A stretch of 64,000 nt of DNA, from assembly GCA_900549665.1 (NCBI GenBank), contig URPH01000002.1, positions 1 through 64,000 on the forward strand, given 5' to 3'. Source of the DNA: an uncultured Lachnospiraceae bacterium. Its GTDB lineage: Bacteria > Bacillota > Clostridia > Lachnospirales > Lachnospiraceae. How positions within the stretch are numbered: position 1 is the first letter of the stretch; every line of letters begins with the position of its first letter. The translations under genes were made by a program, and so were the position numbers. This document shows, piece by piece, positions 16,793 through 26,610 of this stretch. A model generated the notes under the pieces. That model saw only the letters and a program-made list of their open reading frames with translations, had not been told where the DNA came from and did not search any database.

Positions 16793-17836
16793 TTATTCCG
16801 CTTCAATTGCAACATAATCAGAAGGAACACTGATTCCCAATGCGTCGCAGTTAGCCTTGTTGTATTCTTTTGTGAATTTAGGTGCATATTCGATCGGCAT
16901 AGTGGAGATATCTTCACCGTTTAAGATCTTAACACCCATCTGGCCTGTTGCATATCCAAGATCATAGTAATTGATGGATAATGTAGCGATACCGCAGCCT
17001 GAGCAGATACCCTCTTCACCGGCAATAACAGGAACGCCTGCGGGGAGACATACATTCTGGATGATCTCTGTGTTGGATGCTACCGTATTGTCGGTAGGAA
17101 CATAGATAACATCGGATTCGTTGGCTGCTGTTGTAACAACGGTTGCCAGATCGTTGGAATCAGAGAATGCATAATAATAACAGGTATAGCCCATCTCTTC
17201 CAGATATCCTTTGATGGTATCTACCTGGAACTGTGAGTTGGCTTCTGCCGAGCAGTATAACAGACCAACTGTCTTGGCATCAGGACAAAGCTCGTGAAGC
17301 ATATCTGCCTGTCCATCTAAAGGTGCCAGGTCTGATGTACCGGAAATATTACCGCCAACGGTTCCGTTAAAATCTGCCAAATCCAGACCGCTTGCATAAT
17401 CGGTAACAGATGTTCCCAGAACAGGGATTGTATCTGTACCGGCCTGTGCAGCCTGTAAAGCAGGTGTAGCATTTGCTAAGATCAGGTCTACCTTGTTGGA
17501 TACAAAGCTGTTGATAATGGTAGAACAGGTATTGGAGTCACCCTGTGCATTCTGTTCATCAAAGGTAACGGCATCTCCGAATTCATCCGTAAGCGCATCC
17601 TTAAAGCCCTGTGTAGCTGCATCCAATGCCACATGCTGAACCAGCTGACAGATACCTACCGTATAAGTATTGTCTCCTGTTGCAGCATCTGAAGCTTCTG
17701 TTGTTGTCTCTTCTGCTGTTGCTGAAGCATCTGCTGTTGATGCATCTGTTGTTGATGCTTCCTGTGTGGAACCGCAGCCAACCAGTAAGGACGCTGCCAT
17801 CACACCAGCTAAAAGCATAGCTGTTAATTTTTTCAT
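16793..17836 (-). CDS. ABC transporter substrate-binding lipoprotein (PF04392 family)
   Basis: 347 residues. The signal peptide ends in the lipobox LLVGC with lipidated Cys21. A Ser/Thr/Ala/Glu-rich linker (about 22-55) precedes a two-lobed type I binding fold. The family includes the tryptophan and tyrosine binders TrpX and CD0873 of Firmicutes, so an aromatic amino acid is the likely ligand. It is the first gene of the three-gene importer, with a promoter and a short 5' hairpin upstream and a terminator after it. AGGAGG lies before the ATG at 17836. Confidence 0.92.
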   Translation of the reverse strand: MKKLTAMLLAGVMAASLLVGCGSTQEASTTDASTADASATAEETTTEASDAATGDNTYTVGICQLVQHVALDAATQGFKDALTDEFGDAVTFDEQNAQGDSNTCSTIINSFVSNKVDLILANATPALQAAQAGTDTIPVLGTSVTDYASGLDLADFNGTVGGNISGTSDLAPLDGQADMLHELCPDAKTVGLLYCSAEANSQFQVDTIKGYLEEMGYTCYYYAFSDSNDLATVVTTAANESDVIYVPTDNTVASNTEIIQNVCLPAGVPVIAGEEGICSGCGIATLSINYYDLGYATGQMGVKILNGEDISTMPIEYAPKFTKEYNKANCDALGISVPSDYVAIEAE

Positions 17837-17882
17837 AACTTTTCCTCCTTCATTAACGCCTCAATCTTATATTGCGGCATAT

Positions 17883-17902
17883 ACACAGGCTTCTACCTGT
17901 GT
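17883..17902 (-). other. 5'-leader hairpin of the importer operon
   Basis: ACACAGG/CCTGTGT with a 6-nt loop is predicted to lie at the 5' end of the binding-protein transcript, close to the inferred start site. It could stabilise the message. Confidence 0.35.
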
Positions 17903-17909
17903 TGAAAAA

Positions 17910-17939
17910 AATATACACCCGGGTTTGAGCCGTCGTCAA
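17910..17939 (-). promoter_or_regulatory. Promoter of the PF04392-type importer operon
   Basis: Minus-strand TTGACG (17934-17939) and TATATT (17910-17915), spacer 18 bp, about 75 bp before the binding-protein ATG. Confidence 0.6.
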
Positions 17940-17949
17940 TATATTTTTA

Positions 17950-18618
17950 TCAGATCATTTCCACAACTTTACCCTCATGTTTATAAATAGATTTTTCATC
18001 TATCCATCCGCGGATGGAATTAAGCGGGTAAATGCGGGTTTCCTTACCGATCACGGTACCGGGATTGAGGACACAGTTGCAACCGACCTGAACACCGTCA
18101 CCGACAATGGCTCCGAGCTTTCTCATATTGGTCTCGATAGAGCCAAGCTGGAAGTGGACCTCAACATTTTTCTTGTCGTTTTTAATATTGGAAGTGATCG
18201 CACCAGCTCCCAGATGCGACTTGTAACCGAGGATACTGTCACCGACATAATTAAAATGCGGTGCCTCAACCTCATCAAAAAGCAGGCTGTTTTTGACCTC
18301 GCAGGAATTGCCGACTACGGTTCCCTTTCCCACAATCACATTACCGCGGATAAATGCACAGTGTCTGATCTGTGCTCCCGAATCAACGATACAGGGACCG
18401 GTAATACTTGCAGTCGGTGCAACAACTGCTGATCTCGAAATCCAGACATTATCTGAAACCTGTTCAAATTCGTCTGCAGGAAGCATCGGTCCCAGTGCCA
18501 GAATAAAGGATTCCAGACGCGGAAGAACCTCCCACGGATATTCAATTCCGTCAAACAGCGGTGCAGCAATTGTCCTGCTGTAATCAAAGTAATTTTTTGC
18601 ATTAAACATCTCTAACAT
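17950..18618 (-). CDS. Left-handed beta-helix nucleotidyl/acyltransferase-like protein
   Basis: 222 residues. After about 60 residues of alpha/beta leader, hexapeptide repeats with small and branched residues at the turn positions run to about residue 200 (for example VVAPTASITGPCIV and IRGNVIVGKGTVVG). It resembles the C-terminal acetyltransferase half of GlmU and stand-alone UDP-GlcNAc pyrophosphorylase-related proteins, but no nucleotidyltransferase domain is present. The substrate is unknown. GGAGAAATGGG precedes the ATG. It lies about 90 bp after topB and just before the importer promoter. Confidence 0.8.
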   Translation of the reverse strand: MLEMFNAKNYFDYSRTIAAPLFDGIEYPWEVLPRLESFILALGPMLPADEFEQVSDNVWISRSAVVAPTASITGPCIVDSGAQIRHCAFIRGNVIVGKGTVVGNSCEVKNSLLFDEVEAPHFNYVGDSILGYKSHLGAGAITSNIKNDKKNVEVHFQLGSIETNMRKLGAIVGDGVQVGCNCVLNPGTVIGKETRIYPLNSIRGWIDEKSIYKHEGKVVEMI

Positions 18619-18708
18619 AACCCATTTCTCCTTCTCTTATATAAAATTGCAATTTCCTACACCTATTGATACTTAAACATCGGCACAGAAGACTGTTTTA
18701 ATATTTTA

Positions 18709-20793
18709 CTACGAACCGGAAGCTTTGCTTTTTTTGCCTTTTTTGGCAGTTGATGCTGTATAGAAGCTCTTGACATAAGGAGCTCTCTGATTGAGGTAGG
18801 AACGGTTGTCATATTTTTTGACATAATCCGTACGCCTGTTGATAAATCCCTTCAGCTTCTCCATATATTCATCTGACGAAATCTCGCCGCCTGCGACCTG
18901 TGTAAGCCCCTTCTCCCAGCTTGCTGTCAACGTCGGCTCAAGCATGGACTTGATCGAGCACTTGACAACCTCGTAGATCATTTCCCCCATACAGGTAGGT
19001 GTGATGATCTGTGTCTTTTTGTTTAGATTGAGGTAGTTGATGGATACCAGCTTTTTCAGGATCTCGGCTCGAGTCGCGGAAGTCCCGATCCCGCTTCCTT
19101 TGATCAATTCCCGCAGCTCCTCTTCCTCGATCAGCTGGCCTGCATTTTCCATTGCTAAGATCAGCGAACCGGAATTGTAACGCTTGGGCGGTGAAGTCTC
19201 GCCTTCCCGGATCTCCAGCTTATCTTTTATTATTTTATCGCCTTTTTTCAGCTGTGACAACAACTGAAAAAACTGCGGGTCGACTTTTGTTTCCCTGTTG
19301 TCGGCTCCGTCATCCGTCCTGCCGTCCTTTGTCTGTTCTCCGTTATCAGGCGATGCTTCTTTTTTCTTAAAAAACGAATACTCCGTAACAGCCAGATAGC
19401 CTTTGGAGGTCTGTACCTTGAAGCTTGCAAAAAAGCTTTCATCCAGACATTGAAGTGTCAGGGACATCTTTTCATACTCTGCCGGCGGATAAAAAATACT
19501 TAAAAACCTGCCACATATCAGCTCATATACCTTGGCTGACGTCGGATGCAGGCTGTTTAATGCCCCAAAGCCCTGACCGGTCGGAATGATCGCATAGTGG
19601 TCGGTAATCATCTTATCATTGACGTATTTTGTCTTTGCGATATTGGCATACCTTTTATCATTTAAAACATATGCCGCTTTCTGAGCCATCGGCTGATACG
19701 TGGTAAGCCCTCTGATATTTTTATCTATTTCTTTGGCAACTGCAGTGGATAGTACTCTTGCATCCGTACGCGGATAGGTTGTCAGCTTCTTTTCATAAAG
19801 CTCCTGTGCGATCCGCAGCGTCTCATCCGGACTGATCTTGAACAATCTGGAGCAGTCATTCTGCAATTCGGCAAGGTTGTATAGTAACGGCGGATTTTTC
19901 TTTTCTTTTTTCCGCTCCAGCTTCTTTATCGTCATTTCCTGCGGCGGACTGCACTTTTCGATCAGTGTCATCGCAGTCTCTTTCTTTTTGAAGCCGTTTT
20001 CTTTATATAAAAGCGGAGACTGGAAATATTCCGAACCCTCCACAGCTCTCCATTCACTTTCAAAATCATGCTCGGAAAGCTTCATCGAGGCAACCACTCG
20101 AAAAAACGGTGTCTTGTCAAAATGACGGATCTCCCGTTCCCGGTCAACCACCATTCCCAGTACACAGGTCATGACCCTTCCGACAGAAATCACGGCATTT
20201 TTATCCATGGATAAGGCATATTTGACATAATCACCGTATTTCAAGGTCAGAAGTCTGGAAAAATTGATACCCATCAGATAGTCTTCCTTGGCCCTGAGAT
20301 ATGCAGAATCACACAGATTGTCATACTCTGACAGATCCTTGGCTTCCCGGATTCCACGGATGATCTCTTCTTCCGTCTGTGAATCGATCCAGACCCTTTT
20401 TCTTACTTTACCCTCTACATGAGCCTCCTGCTCGACCAGACGGTAAATATATTCTCCTTCCCGTCCGGAGTCGGTACACACATAAATACAGGAAACATCT
20501 GCCCTGTTTAAAAGACCGCTTACGATATTAAACTGTGCTTTGACACTGTCAATGACATGATATTTAAACTGATCTCCCGGCGGAAAGAAAGGCAGTGTAG
20601 CCATGCTCCATCGCTTGAGCTTTTCATCATATGCATCCGGATAACTCATGGTAACCAGATGACCGACACACCATGTCACAATATAATGCTCTGATTCCAT
20701 ATATCCATTGCCGGATTTCATATTTTCCTTCAGTGCCTTGGCAAATTCCCTTGCCACACTGGGTTTCTCAGCAATAAATAAATTTTTACCCAT
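18709..20793 (-). CDS. topB: DNA topoisomerase III (type IA)
   Basis: 694 residues. The TOPRIM domain is N-terminal (AEKPSVAREFAKAL, then TDSGREGE at about 108-114). The catalytic tyrosine is Tyr340 in TTYPRTDAR, and GIGTSATRAEIL marks the later core. Gly instead of a second Asp in the TOPRIM motif is usual for Firmicutes TopB. No zinc fingers follow; the C-terminus is a Lys/Ser-rich tail. It decatenates single-stranded or gapped DNA during replication and repair. GAAAGGAAG precedes the ATG, 13 bp after the upstream ATPase gene, so the two are probably co-transcribed. Confidence 0.95.
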   Translation of the reverse strand: MGKNLFIAEKPSVAREFAKALKENMKSGNGYMESEHYIVTWCVGHLVTMSYPDAYDEKLKRWSMATLPFFPPGDQFKYHVIDSVKAQFNIVSGLLNRADVSCIYVCTDSGREGEYIYRLVEQEAHVEGKVRKRVWIDSQTEEEIIRGIREAKDLSEYDNLCDSAYLRAKEDYLMGINFSRLLTLKYGDYVKYALSMDKNAVISVGRVMTCVLGMVVDREREIRHFDKTPFFRVVASMKLSEHDFESEWRAVEGSEYFQSPLLYKENGFKKKETAMTLIEKCSPPQEMTIKKLERKKEKKNPPLLYNLAELQNDCSRLFKISPDETLRIAQELYEKKLTTYPRTDARVLSTAVAKEIDKNIRGLTTYQPMAQKAAYVLNDKRYANIAKTKYVNDKMITDHYAIIPTGQGFGALNSLHPTSAKVYELICGRFLSIFYPPAEYEKMSLTLQCLDESFFASFKVQTSKGYLAVTEYSFFKKKEASPDNGEQTKDGRTDDGADNRETKVDPQFFQLLSQLKKGDKIIKDKLEIREGETSPPKRYNSGSLILAMENAGQLIEEEELRELIKGSGIGTSATRAEILKKLVSINYLNLNKKTQIITPTCMGEMIYEVVKCSIKSMLEPTLTASWEKGLTQVAGGEISSDEYMEKLKGFINRRTDYVKKYDNRSYLNQRAPYVKSFYTASTAKKGKKSKASGS

Positions 20794-20806
20794 AAAACTT
20801 CCTTTC

Positions 20807-22111
20807 TTAGAAGTGCTCTAAAATATCTGCAAAAGAAAGTAAGTGTATATTCTTTTTCATCCGCGACTCCAAGCTCAGTTTTTCATCAAAATCACGGAAA
20901 GAAACAATATAATATTCTTTTTCTCTCATCCTTGCCTCGGTGGCCGCCTGTACCAGACTCTCGTAGTCATCGTAGGTCATCCTGGTCTTGATCCGGTCAC
21001 ATAAAACAACATGATACACCGAGTGGCTTTTCCATACAAACGGGATCTGGTTCTGCTTCCCCAAAAAGCAGTCCGAAGCCGAAACATCCGCCGGATCCAA
21101 AATTCCCTGTATGCAGAAATATTCCTTTAGGATCTCTTTTAAATATTTACTGCAGTATTTTAAAAGCTCATCGCGGATGTATTTATCATAAAAGGTCTTT
21201 TCATCCATCTGCAGCAGTTCATCTTCATGAATATAGACAAATTTAAACCAGAAGGCAGTAAAATGATTGCTGATATCGTAAATTCCCTTCCGGCTGTTAT
21301 CATGACCGGCACAGTCAATGGAATAAATTTTGTTGATCTGCTCCTGTTCCATCAAAGTCCGCAGATATACACTGATCTTGGCTCTTGAAAATCCCGTGAT
21401 CCGGTAAAGATCATTTAACTTGGTATTGCCATTTGCCATACTGATCAAAATGGTATCGTATACACTGCTTTCCCGCAGACCGGACATGCTGTATGAATAT
21501 CCCGCCTGACGCAGGAAAGAACGCTGTGATAAAATATACGTGATAATATTATCCTCAACGGACAACTCGACATCAAAATAATTCCAGAGTCCGGGAATAC
21601 CTCCGTAGATTGAATACATAATAAACAGATCTGCACGGCTGTACTGTGGATAAATCTGACATATATTTTGAAAAGACAGCGGTTTTACCTTGTAAAAGCC
21701 ACTGATAGATGCTACCGTCCTGCCAAAGGTCCTGACCATCGCGGTTTCGACCCAGTTGACTTCAGACGATACAAGAATAATCAGGAAATTACCACTCTGC
21801 ATCAGATTGATCAAAACCGGCATAAAGTCTTCATTTTTAGAAAATTCCTGAAACTCATCAATGATCAGAATCTTCTTTTGATCGGTATCAAGCTGTTGTA
21901 ATTTCCGGATTTCCTGTTCCAGACTGTCCAACATCCATTCCTTTACAATGGGCTTGGACAGGAAATAGGAATGAGGAATATCCTTGCAGAAATCCAAAAG
22001 AAACGATGTCTTTCCAATGAATTTCTGACCGTAAAAAACAATCATCTGACTGCCGTTTTGCTCCATATATCCGTTAAAAAATGTATATTCCCGATTGCGA
22101 CCAACTAACAT
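20807..22111 (-). CDS. Archaeal-type AAA ATPase with DUF234-like C-terminus
   Basis: 434 residues. An N-terminal P-loop ATPase has Walker A GQKFIGKTS (about residue 28) and Walker B KILIIDEFQE (about residue 80-89), the pattern of the ATPase_2 family. A winged-helix region at about 210-260 (NTKLNDLYRITGFSRAKISVYL) is followed by a DUF234/restriction-like C-terminal domain. The family is common in multiple copies in Lachnospiraceae and its function is unknown; DNA binding is suggested by the winged helix. It lies between a GGDEF-EAL gene (18 bp upstream) and topB (13 bp downstream). Confidence 0.85.
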   Translation of the reverse strand: MLVGRNREYTFFNGYMEQNGSQMIVFYGQKFIGKTSFLLDFCKDIPHSYFLSKPIVKEWMLDSLEQEIRKLQQLDTDQKKILIIDEFQEFSKNEDFMPVLINLMQSGNFLIILVSSEVNWVETAMVRTFGRTVASISGFYKVKPLSFQNICQIYPQYSRADLFIMYSIYGGIPGLWNYFDVELSVEDNIITYILSQRSFLRQAGYSYSMSGLRESSVYDTILISMANGNTKLNDLYRITGFSRAKISVYLRTLMEQEQINKIYSIDCAGHDNSRKGIYDISNHFTAFWFKFVYIHEDELLQMDEKTFYDKYIRDELLKYCSKYLKEILKEYFCIQGILDPADVSASDCFLGKQNQIPFVWKSHSVYHVVLCDRIKTRMTYDDYESLVQAATEARMREKEYYIVSFRDFDEKLSLESRMKKNIHLLSFADILEHF

Positions 22112-22129
22112 AAATACCTCTTACCCGTT

Positions 22130-23851
22130 TTATGCTTCCTTTTTTTTCATTAATTTGACAAGCTCATTCTCGGGCATCGGCCTGCCAAGTAAAAATCCCT
22201 GAATGTTATCACATTCTATTTGTTTGAGATACTCATACTGCGCTTCTGTCTCAACACCCTCTGCTACAGTCTCATAGCCGAGCTTTTTGACCATGGAAAC
22301 AATAGATTCGGTAATAACCTTTGTACTTTCATCCTCAATGACCGTATCAATAAATGATTTATCAATCTTTAACGTATCAATCGGCAGGCCCTTCAGATAG
22401 GAAAGCGACGAAAAGCCTGTACCAAAATCATCCAGTGAAATCTTGATTCCATAATCCTTTATAATATGCAGCTTCTCAACAACCTGCTCAAAATCATCGA
22501 TCAGAACGCTCTCGGTAATCTCAAGCTCTATATCTCCCGGATTGACCCGGTACTTTTCAAGCAGTTCAAATAAATTGCTGACAAAATCAGGACGTTTATA
22601 CTGCAAAGCCGAAATATTGAGGGATAAAACCATATTGCAGTGATATTTTTTACGCCAGTCAGCGTATTTACGGACACCTTCTTCGAGAACCCAGCTTCCG
22701 ATCGGTACGATCAGACCGCTTTTTTCCGCTAACGGGATAAAATAACCGGGACTGATCAGTTTACCGTTTTCATCCTTCCAGCGGATCAGTGCCTCTACCC
22801 CTCGCAGCTCTCTGGTCTTTGAATCAAATTGTGGCTGATAATACAGGACAAACCGATTCGTATTGATCGCTTCCTTGAGACGGTTTTCCAGATTGACTTT
22901 ATCCAGAAAATCCTTGTATATCGGAACTTCAAAGTATTTCATCTGATTGGTTCCAAGCTCTTTGGCCTTGAACATAACAACCTCTGCGCAATTGATCAGC
23001 TCAAGACTGTTGGTGGCCGTTTCCGGATATTCCGCTACACCGGCACACAATGTGATAAAGATTTCGTGTCCGCCCAACAGACGGAACGGTTTTTCAATCC
23101 TTTTTAATATCTGGTTGAAAATATATTCGGCGCTGTGATTCCCCACCGGATTTTTGACTGCCAGATAAAATGTATCATCATTGACATGGGATGCGATCAT
23201 CCTGTCATCCAAAAGTTCCTTTAAAAACAAGCCAAACGACTGTACCAGTTCATCTCCGGCCACAAGTCCCAATCCGTCATTGACCTTTTTAAAATGATCA
23301 AAATCTATACAGATAACCGCAATTGTCTCGTTTTTGTCCTCGGCATTCCGGATCCATTCGCTCAGGATGCGTACAAAATAATTGCGGTTGTATAATCCGG
23401 TCAATGTATCATAATAAGCCATATACTGCAATTCTTCGTTTTGCTTTTTCATCTTGGAGATATCCCGTATGCGAATAACCTTTTCTACAGGAGTATCATC
23501 ATGGTATATGACCGTACATTCAAATTCAAGCCATACATTGCGTCCCTTTAAATGACATTCCAATACGGCATTTCCTTTTCGTGTTTTTTCCAGATAGAGG
23601 AGCTTTTGCAGATTTCCCTTATAGGTATCTTCGACACTTTCCATGATCTTAATAAAATCTCCGTCATTTAAGACAGGAAAATCAAAAAAGCTGGACCAGT
23701 TTCCCAAAACATTCAGGCTTCTTTTATTAAAATCGACATAAATAAAAGCATTTCGAGAGGTAGAACAAACTAACTGATACATCTTCTCTTTTCCATCCAT
23801 CTGCTTAAGTACAGACTGCGCCATGTCCAATTGGAACTGTAGGTTGTTCAT
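22130..23851 (-). CDS. PAS-GGDEF(degenerate)-EAL cyclic-di-GMP phosphodiesterase
   Basis: 573 residues. A PAS-like domain (about 25-130) precedes a GGDEF domain (about 140-305) whose active-site motif reads NDDTF at 224-228, so diguanylate cyclase activity is probably lost. The EAL domain (about 315-565) keeps the catalytic set: EAL at 353-355, LNISALQ, EITES, DDFGTG, KIDKSF, AEGVET and QGFLLGRP. The prediction is an active c-di-GMP hydrolase with a regulatory GGDEF. No membrane segment is visible, so it is cytoplasmic. GAGGGG precedes the ATG. It heads a unit with the ATPase and topB genes. Confidence 0.93.
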   Translation of the reverse strand: MNNLQFQLDMAQSVLKQMDGKEKMYQLVCSTSRNAFIYVDFNKRSLNVLGNWSSFFDFPVLNDGDFIKIMESVEDTYKGNLQKLLYLEKTRKGNAVLECHLKGRNVWLEFECTVIYHDDTPVEKVIRIRDISKMKKQNEELQYMAYYDTLTGLYNRNYFVRILSEWIRNAEDKNETIAVICIDFDHFKKVNDGLGLVAGDELVQSFGLFLKELLDDRMIASHVNDDTFYLAVKNPVGNHSAEYIFNQILKRIEKPFRLLGGHEIFITLCAGVAEYPETATNSLELINCAEVVMFKAKELGTNQMKYFEVPIYKDFLDKVNLENRLKEAINTNRFVLYYQPQFDSKTRELRGVEALIRWKDENGKLISPGYFIPLAEKSGLIVPIGSWVLEEGVRKYADWRKKYHCNMVLSLNISALQYKRPDFVSNLFELLEKYRVNPGDIELEITESVLIDDFEQVVEKLHIIKDYGIKISLDDFGTGFSSLSYLKGLPIDTLKIDKSFIDTVIEDESTKVITESIVSMVKKLGYETVAEGVETEAQYEYLKQIECDNIQGFLLGRPMPENELVKLMKKKEA

Positions 23852-23898
23852 ATATAATCCCCTCTCAAAATGCTCTTACACTTTGCTCCTGATATAAT

Positions 23899-24984
23899 TT
23901 ATTTTTTGTTAATATAACCCTTTGCTTTTAATAACTCTGCACAAAGCACAGCGCCACCGGCTGCACCTCTTACGGTATTGTGTGAAAGACCGACAAACTT
24001 GTAATCATAAATGGAATCCTCACGCAGACGGCCGATTGAAATTCCCATTCCATGCTCGTAATCCACATCTGCCTGCACCTGAGGTCTGTTGTCCTCTTCC
24101 ATATAACGGATAAACTGCTTGGGAGCTGAAGGAAGCTCAAGCTCCTGAGGAAGGCCTTTGAAGGTTACCAGCTTTTCGATCAGCTGTTCCTTGGTAGGGT
24201 TCTTTCTGAATTTTACGAAAACAGCAGCTGTATGTCCGTTTAATACAGGAACACGGATGCACTGGCAGGAGATCTTCGGCTCAGTTGCCGGTACGATTTC
24301 TCCGTTTTCAACTTTTCCGTAAATACGAAGCGGCTCTTTTTCACTCTTTTCTTCTTCACCACCGATATAAGGAATGATATTTTCTACCATTTCCGGCCAG
24401 TCCTTAAATGTCTTTCCGGCACCGGAAATAGCCTGATATGTTGTGGCGATCACTTCATAAGGCTCAAACTCTCTCCATGCATACAGTACCGGAGCGTAGC
24501 TCTGAATAGAACAGTTGGGCTTAACGGCAACAAAGCCTTTGGTAGTGCCCAGACGTTTTTTCTGTGCTTCGATCACTTCTACATGCTCAGGATTGATTTC
24601 CGGAATGATCATCGGAACATCCGGTGTCCATCTATGAGCAGAGTTGTTGGAAACAACCGGTGTCTCTGTCTTGGCATATGCATCTTCGATTGCTCTGATC
24701 TCTTCCTTTGTCATATCTACTGCAGAAAAAACAAAGTCAACCTCGGAAGCAACTGCTTCTACATCATTTACATTTTTAACAATGATATTTTTAACAGCTT
24801 CCGGCATGGGTGTTGTCATTTTCCATCTTCCGCCAACAGCCTCTTCGTATGTCTTTCCGGCACTTCTCGGGCTTGCTGCAATGGTTGTAACCTCAAACCA
24901 GGGATGATTTTCCAGTAAAGAGATAAATCTCTGACCAACCATTCCGGTTCCACCTAAAATACCGACTTTCAACTTCTCACTCAT
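23899..24984 (-). CDS. asd: Aspartate-semialdehyde dehydrogenase
   Basis: 361 residues. It reduces aspartyl-4-phosphate to aspartate semialdehyde for lysine, threonine and methionine synthesis. The NADP-binding GGTGMVGQRF lies at residues 11-20. The catalytic cysteine is Cys158 in PNCSIQS, and SISGAGKT is represented by AISGAGKTFKDWPE. Length and motifs match the archaeal/fungal-like subfamily found in many Clostridia rather than the E. coli form. GAGGAG precedes the ATG. It follows argH by 99 bp on the same strand. Confidence 0.97.
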   Translation of the reverse strand: MSEKLKVGILGGTGMVGQRFISLLENHPWFEVTTIAASPRSAGKTYEEAVGGRWKMTTPMPEAVKNIIVKNVNDVEAVASEVDFVFSAVDMTKEEIRAIEDAYAKTETPVVSNNSAHRWTPDVPMIIPEINPEHVEVIEAQKKRLGTTKGFVAVKPNCSIQSYAPVLYAWREFEPYEVIATTYQAISGAGKTFKDWPEMVENIIPYIGGEEEKSEKEPLRIYGKVENGEIVPATEPKISCQCIRVPVLNGHTAAVFVKFRKNPTKEQLIEKLVTFKGLPQELELPSAPKQFIRYMEEDNRPQVQADVDYEHGMGISIGRLREDSIYDYKFVGLSHNTVRGAAGGAVLCAELLKAKGYINKK

Positions 24985-25083
24985 TTTTTAATCTCCTCAT
25001 ATCTTAATTTTATCAGATCCTTTTCCGGCGCTTTATCCGGTATGAACCTGTAATTTATATAGTAACATGTGCTCTCATAACCT

Positions 25084-26487
25084 CTAGTAAATGCGGTTAT
25101 TGTCCTTCCAGTCGCTCTCCAAATATTCCTTTTCCATGGCAATCACCTTGTCCATGGCGGCTTTTCCGGGAGCTCCGATGGTCAGACGCTTTTCGACGCA
25201 GGTCTTTAAGCTGACCGCTTCATAAATATCGGGCTCAAATACATCGCTGATTGCTTTAAACTCATCCATGGTAAGATCCAGGATTGCTTTGTTTTTCTCG
25301 ATGCAGGTCAGTACCAGCTTGCCGATAATGCTGTGTGCATCCCGAAACGGCACTCCGTGATTGACCAGATAATCAGCGGCATCCGTTGCATTGGTAAATC
25401 CGTTCATGGCACTCTTTTCCATGACATCCTTGCGGAATTTCATGGTCGTGATCATGCCGTTGAAAAGACCGAGACACCCTTTGACCGTATCAATGGCATC
25501 AAAGGTCAGCTCCTTGTCTTCCTGCATGTCTTTATTGTATGCAAGAGGAAGTCCCTTTAAGGTCGTAAGCATTGACATAAGCGCACCATATACACGACCG
25601 GTTTTTCCTCTGACAAGCTCTGCAATGTCGGGATTTTTCTTTTGAGGCATGATACTGCTTCCGGTTGAATAAGCATCATCGATCTCCACAAACTGATATT
25701 CATTGGAATTCCAGATGATGATTTCTTCACTGAAGCGGCTAAGATGCATCATGATCGTAGATAAAGCACTTAAAAACTCTACCACATAATCCCTGTCGGC
25801 AACTGAATCCATACTGTTGAGGGTCGGTCCCTCAAAGCCAAGCAAGGATGCGGTATACACGCGGTCAAGCGGATAGGTCGTACCTGCCAGTGCGCCGGAA
25901 CCGAGCGGGCAGTAATTCATACGGTGATAGATATCCCTCATACGAAGCCTGTCTCTTTTAAACATTTCGAAATAGGCGCCCAAATGATGTGCTAACGTAA
26001 CCGGCTGTGCCTTTTGTAAATGCGTAAAGCCGGGCATATACGTCTCCGTATTTTCTTCCATGATGGAAAGCAAAGAAACCAACAGCTCCTTTAACAGCTC
26101 ATCCACTAAAAGAAGCTCACTGCGGATATATAATTTCATATCTAGTGCCACCTGGTCATTGCGGCTTCTGCCTGTGTGAAGCTTTTTGCCCACATCACCG
26201 ATCCTGTCGATCAGATTGGCCTCTACAAAGGAATGTATATCCTCATATTTGTCCGTGATCTTGAGCGTGCCGTTTTCGACATCATCTCTTATGCCGGTAA
26301 GTCCTTTTACAATGGCATCCTTTTCATCCTTTGTCAGAATGCCCTGCTTTTGCAGCATAACCACATGTGCAATACTGCCTTCAATATCCTGACTGAAAAA
26401 TTTCTGGTCAAAAGAAATGGATGCATTGAACCGGTATACCAGTTCATCCGTATCTTTTGTAAATCTTCCGCCCCAAAGCTGTGCCAT
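25084..26487 (-). CDS. argH: Argininosuccinate lyase
   Basis: 467 residues. It splits argininosuccinate into arginine and fumarate, the last step of arginine synthesis. The fumarase-superfamily signature [11 protein letters not shown] is intact near residue 277 and carries the catalytic Ser. [23 protein letters not shown] residues (split as [10 protein letters not shown] and VALDMKLY) mark the substrate site at about 110-130. CGGAGG precedes the ATG at 26487. argG and the other arginine genes are not in the window. It is divergent from the ABC ATPase gene at 26611. Confidence 0.97.
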   Translation of the reverse strand: MAQLWGGRFTKDTDELVYRFNASISFDQKFFSQDIEGSIAHVVMLQKQGILTKDEKDAIVKGLTGIRDDVENGTLKITDKYEDIHSFVEANLIDRIGDVGKKLHTGRSRNDQVALDMKLYIRSELLLVDELLKELLVSLLSIMEENTETYMPGFTHLQKAQPVTLAHHLGAYFEMFKRDRLRMRDIYHRMNYCPLGSGALAGTTYPLDRVYTASLLGFEGPTLNSMDSVADRDYVVEFLSALSTIMMHLSRFSEEIIIWNSNEYQFVEIDDAYSTGSSIMPQKKNPDIAELVRGKTGRVYGALMSMLTTLKGLPLAYNKDMQEDKELTFDAIDTVKGCLGLFNGMITTMKFRKDVMEKSAMNGFTNATDAADYLVNHGVPFRDAHSIIGKLVLTCIEKNKAILDLTMDEFKAISDVFEPDIYEAVSLKTCVEKRLTIGAPGKAAMDKVIAMEKEYLESDWKDNNRIY

Positions 26488-26610
26488 GACGTTCCTCCGA
26501 TTCTTATGTTAAAACTAAATTTGATAATACCATACACACCCTGTTTTTTCAAGTTGATATGAACAATGCTTAATAAATTCCATACATTAATAAAAAAGAA
26601 GTAGTGAAAT

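Noticed and set aside
20460..20490. Apparent loss of the second Asp in the topoisomerase III TOPRIM motif (TDSGREGE)
   Set aside because: Gly at this position (as in TDAGREGE) is normal in Firmicutes TopB, so it is a family variant and not a defect.
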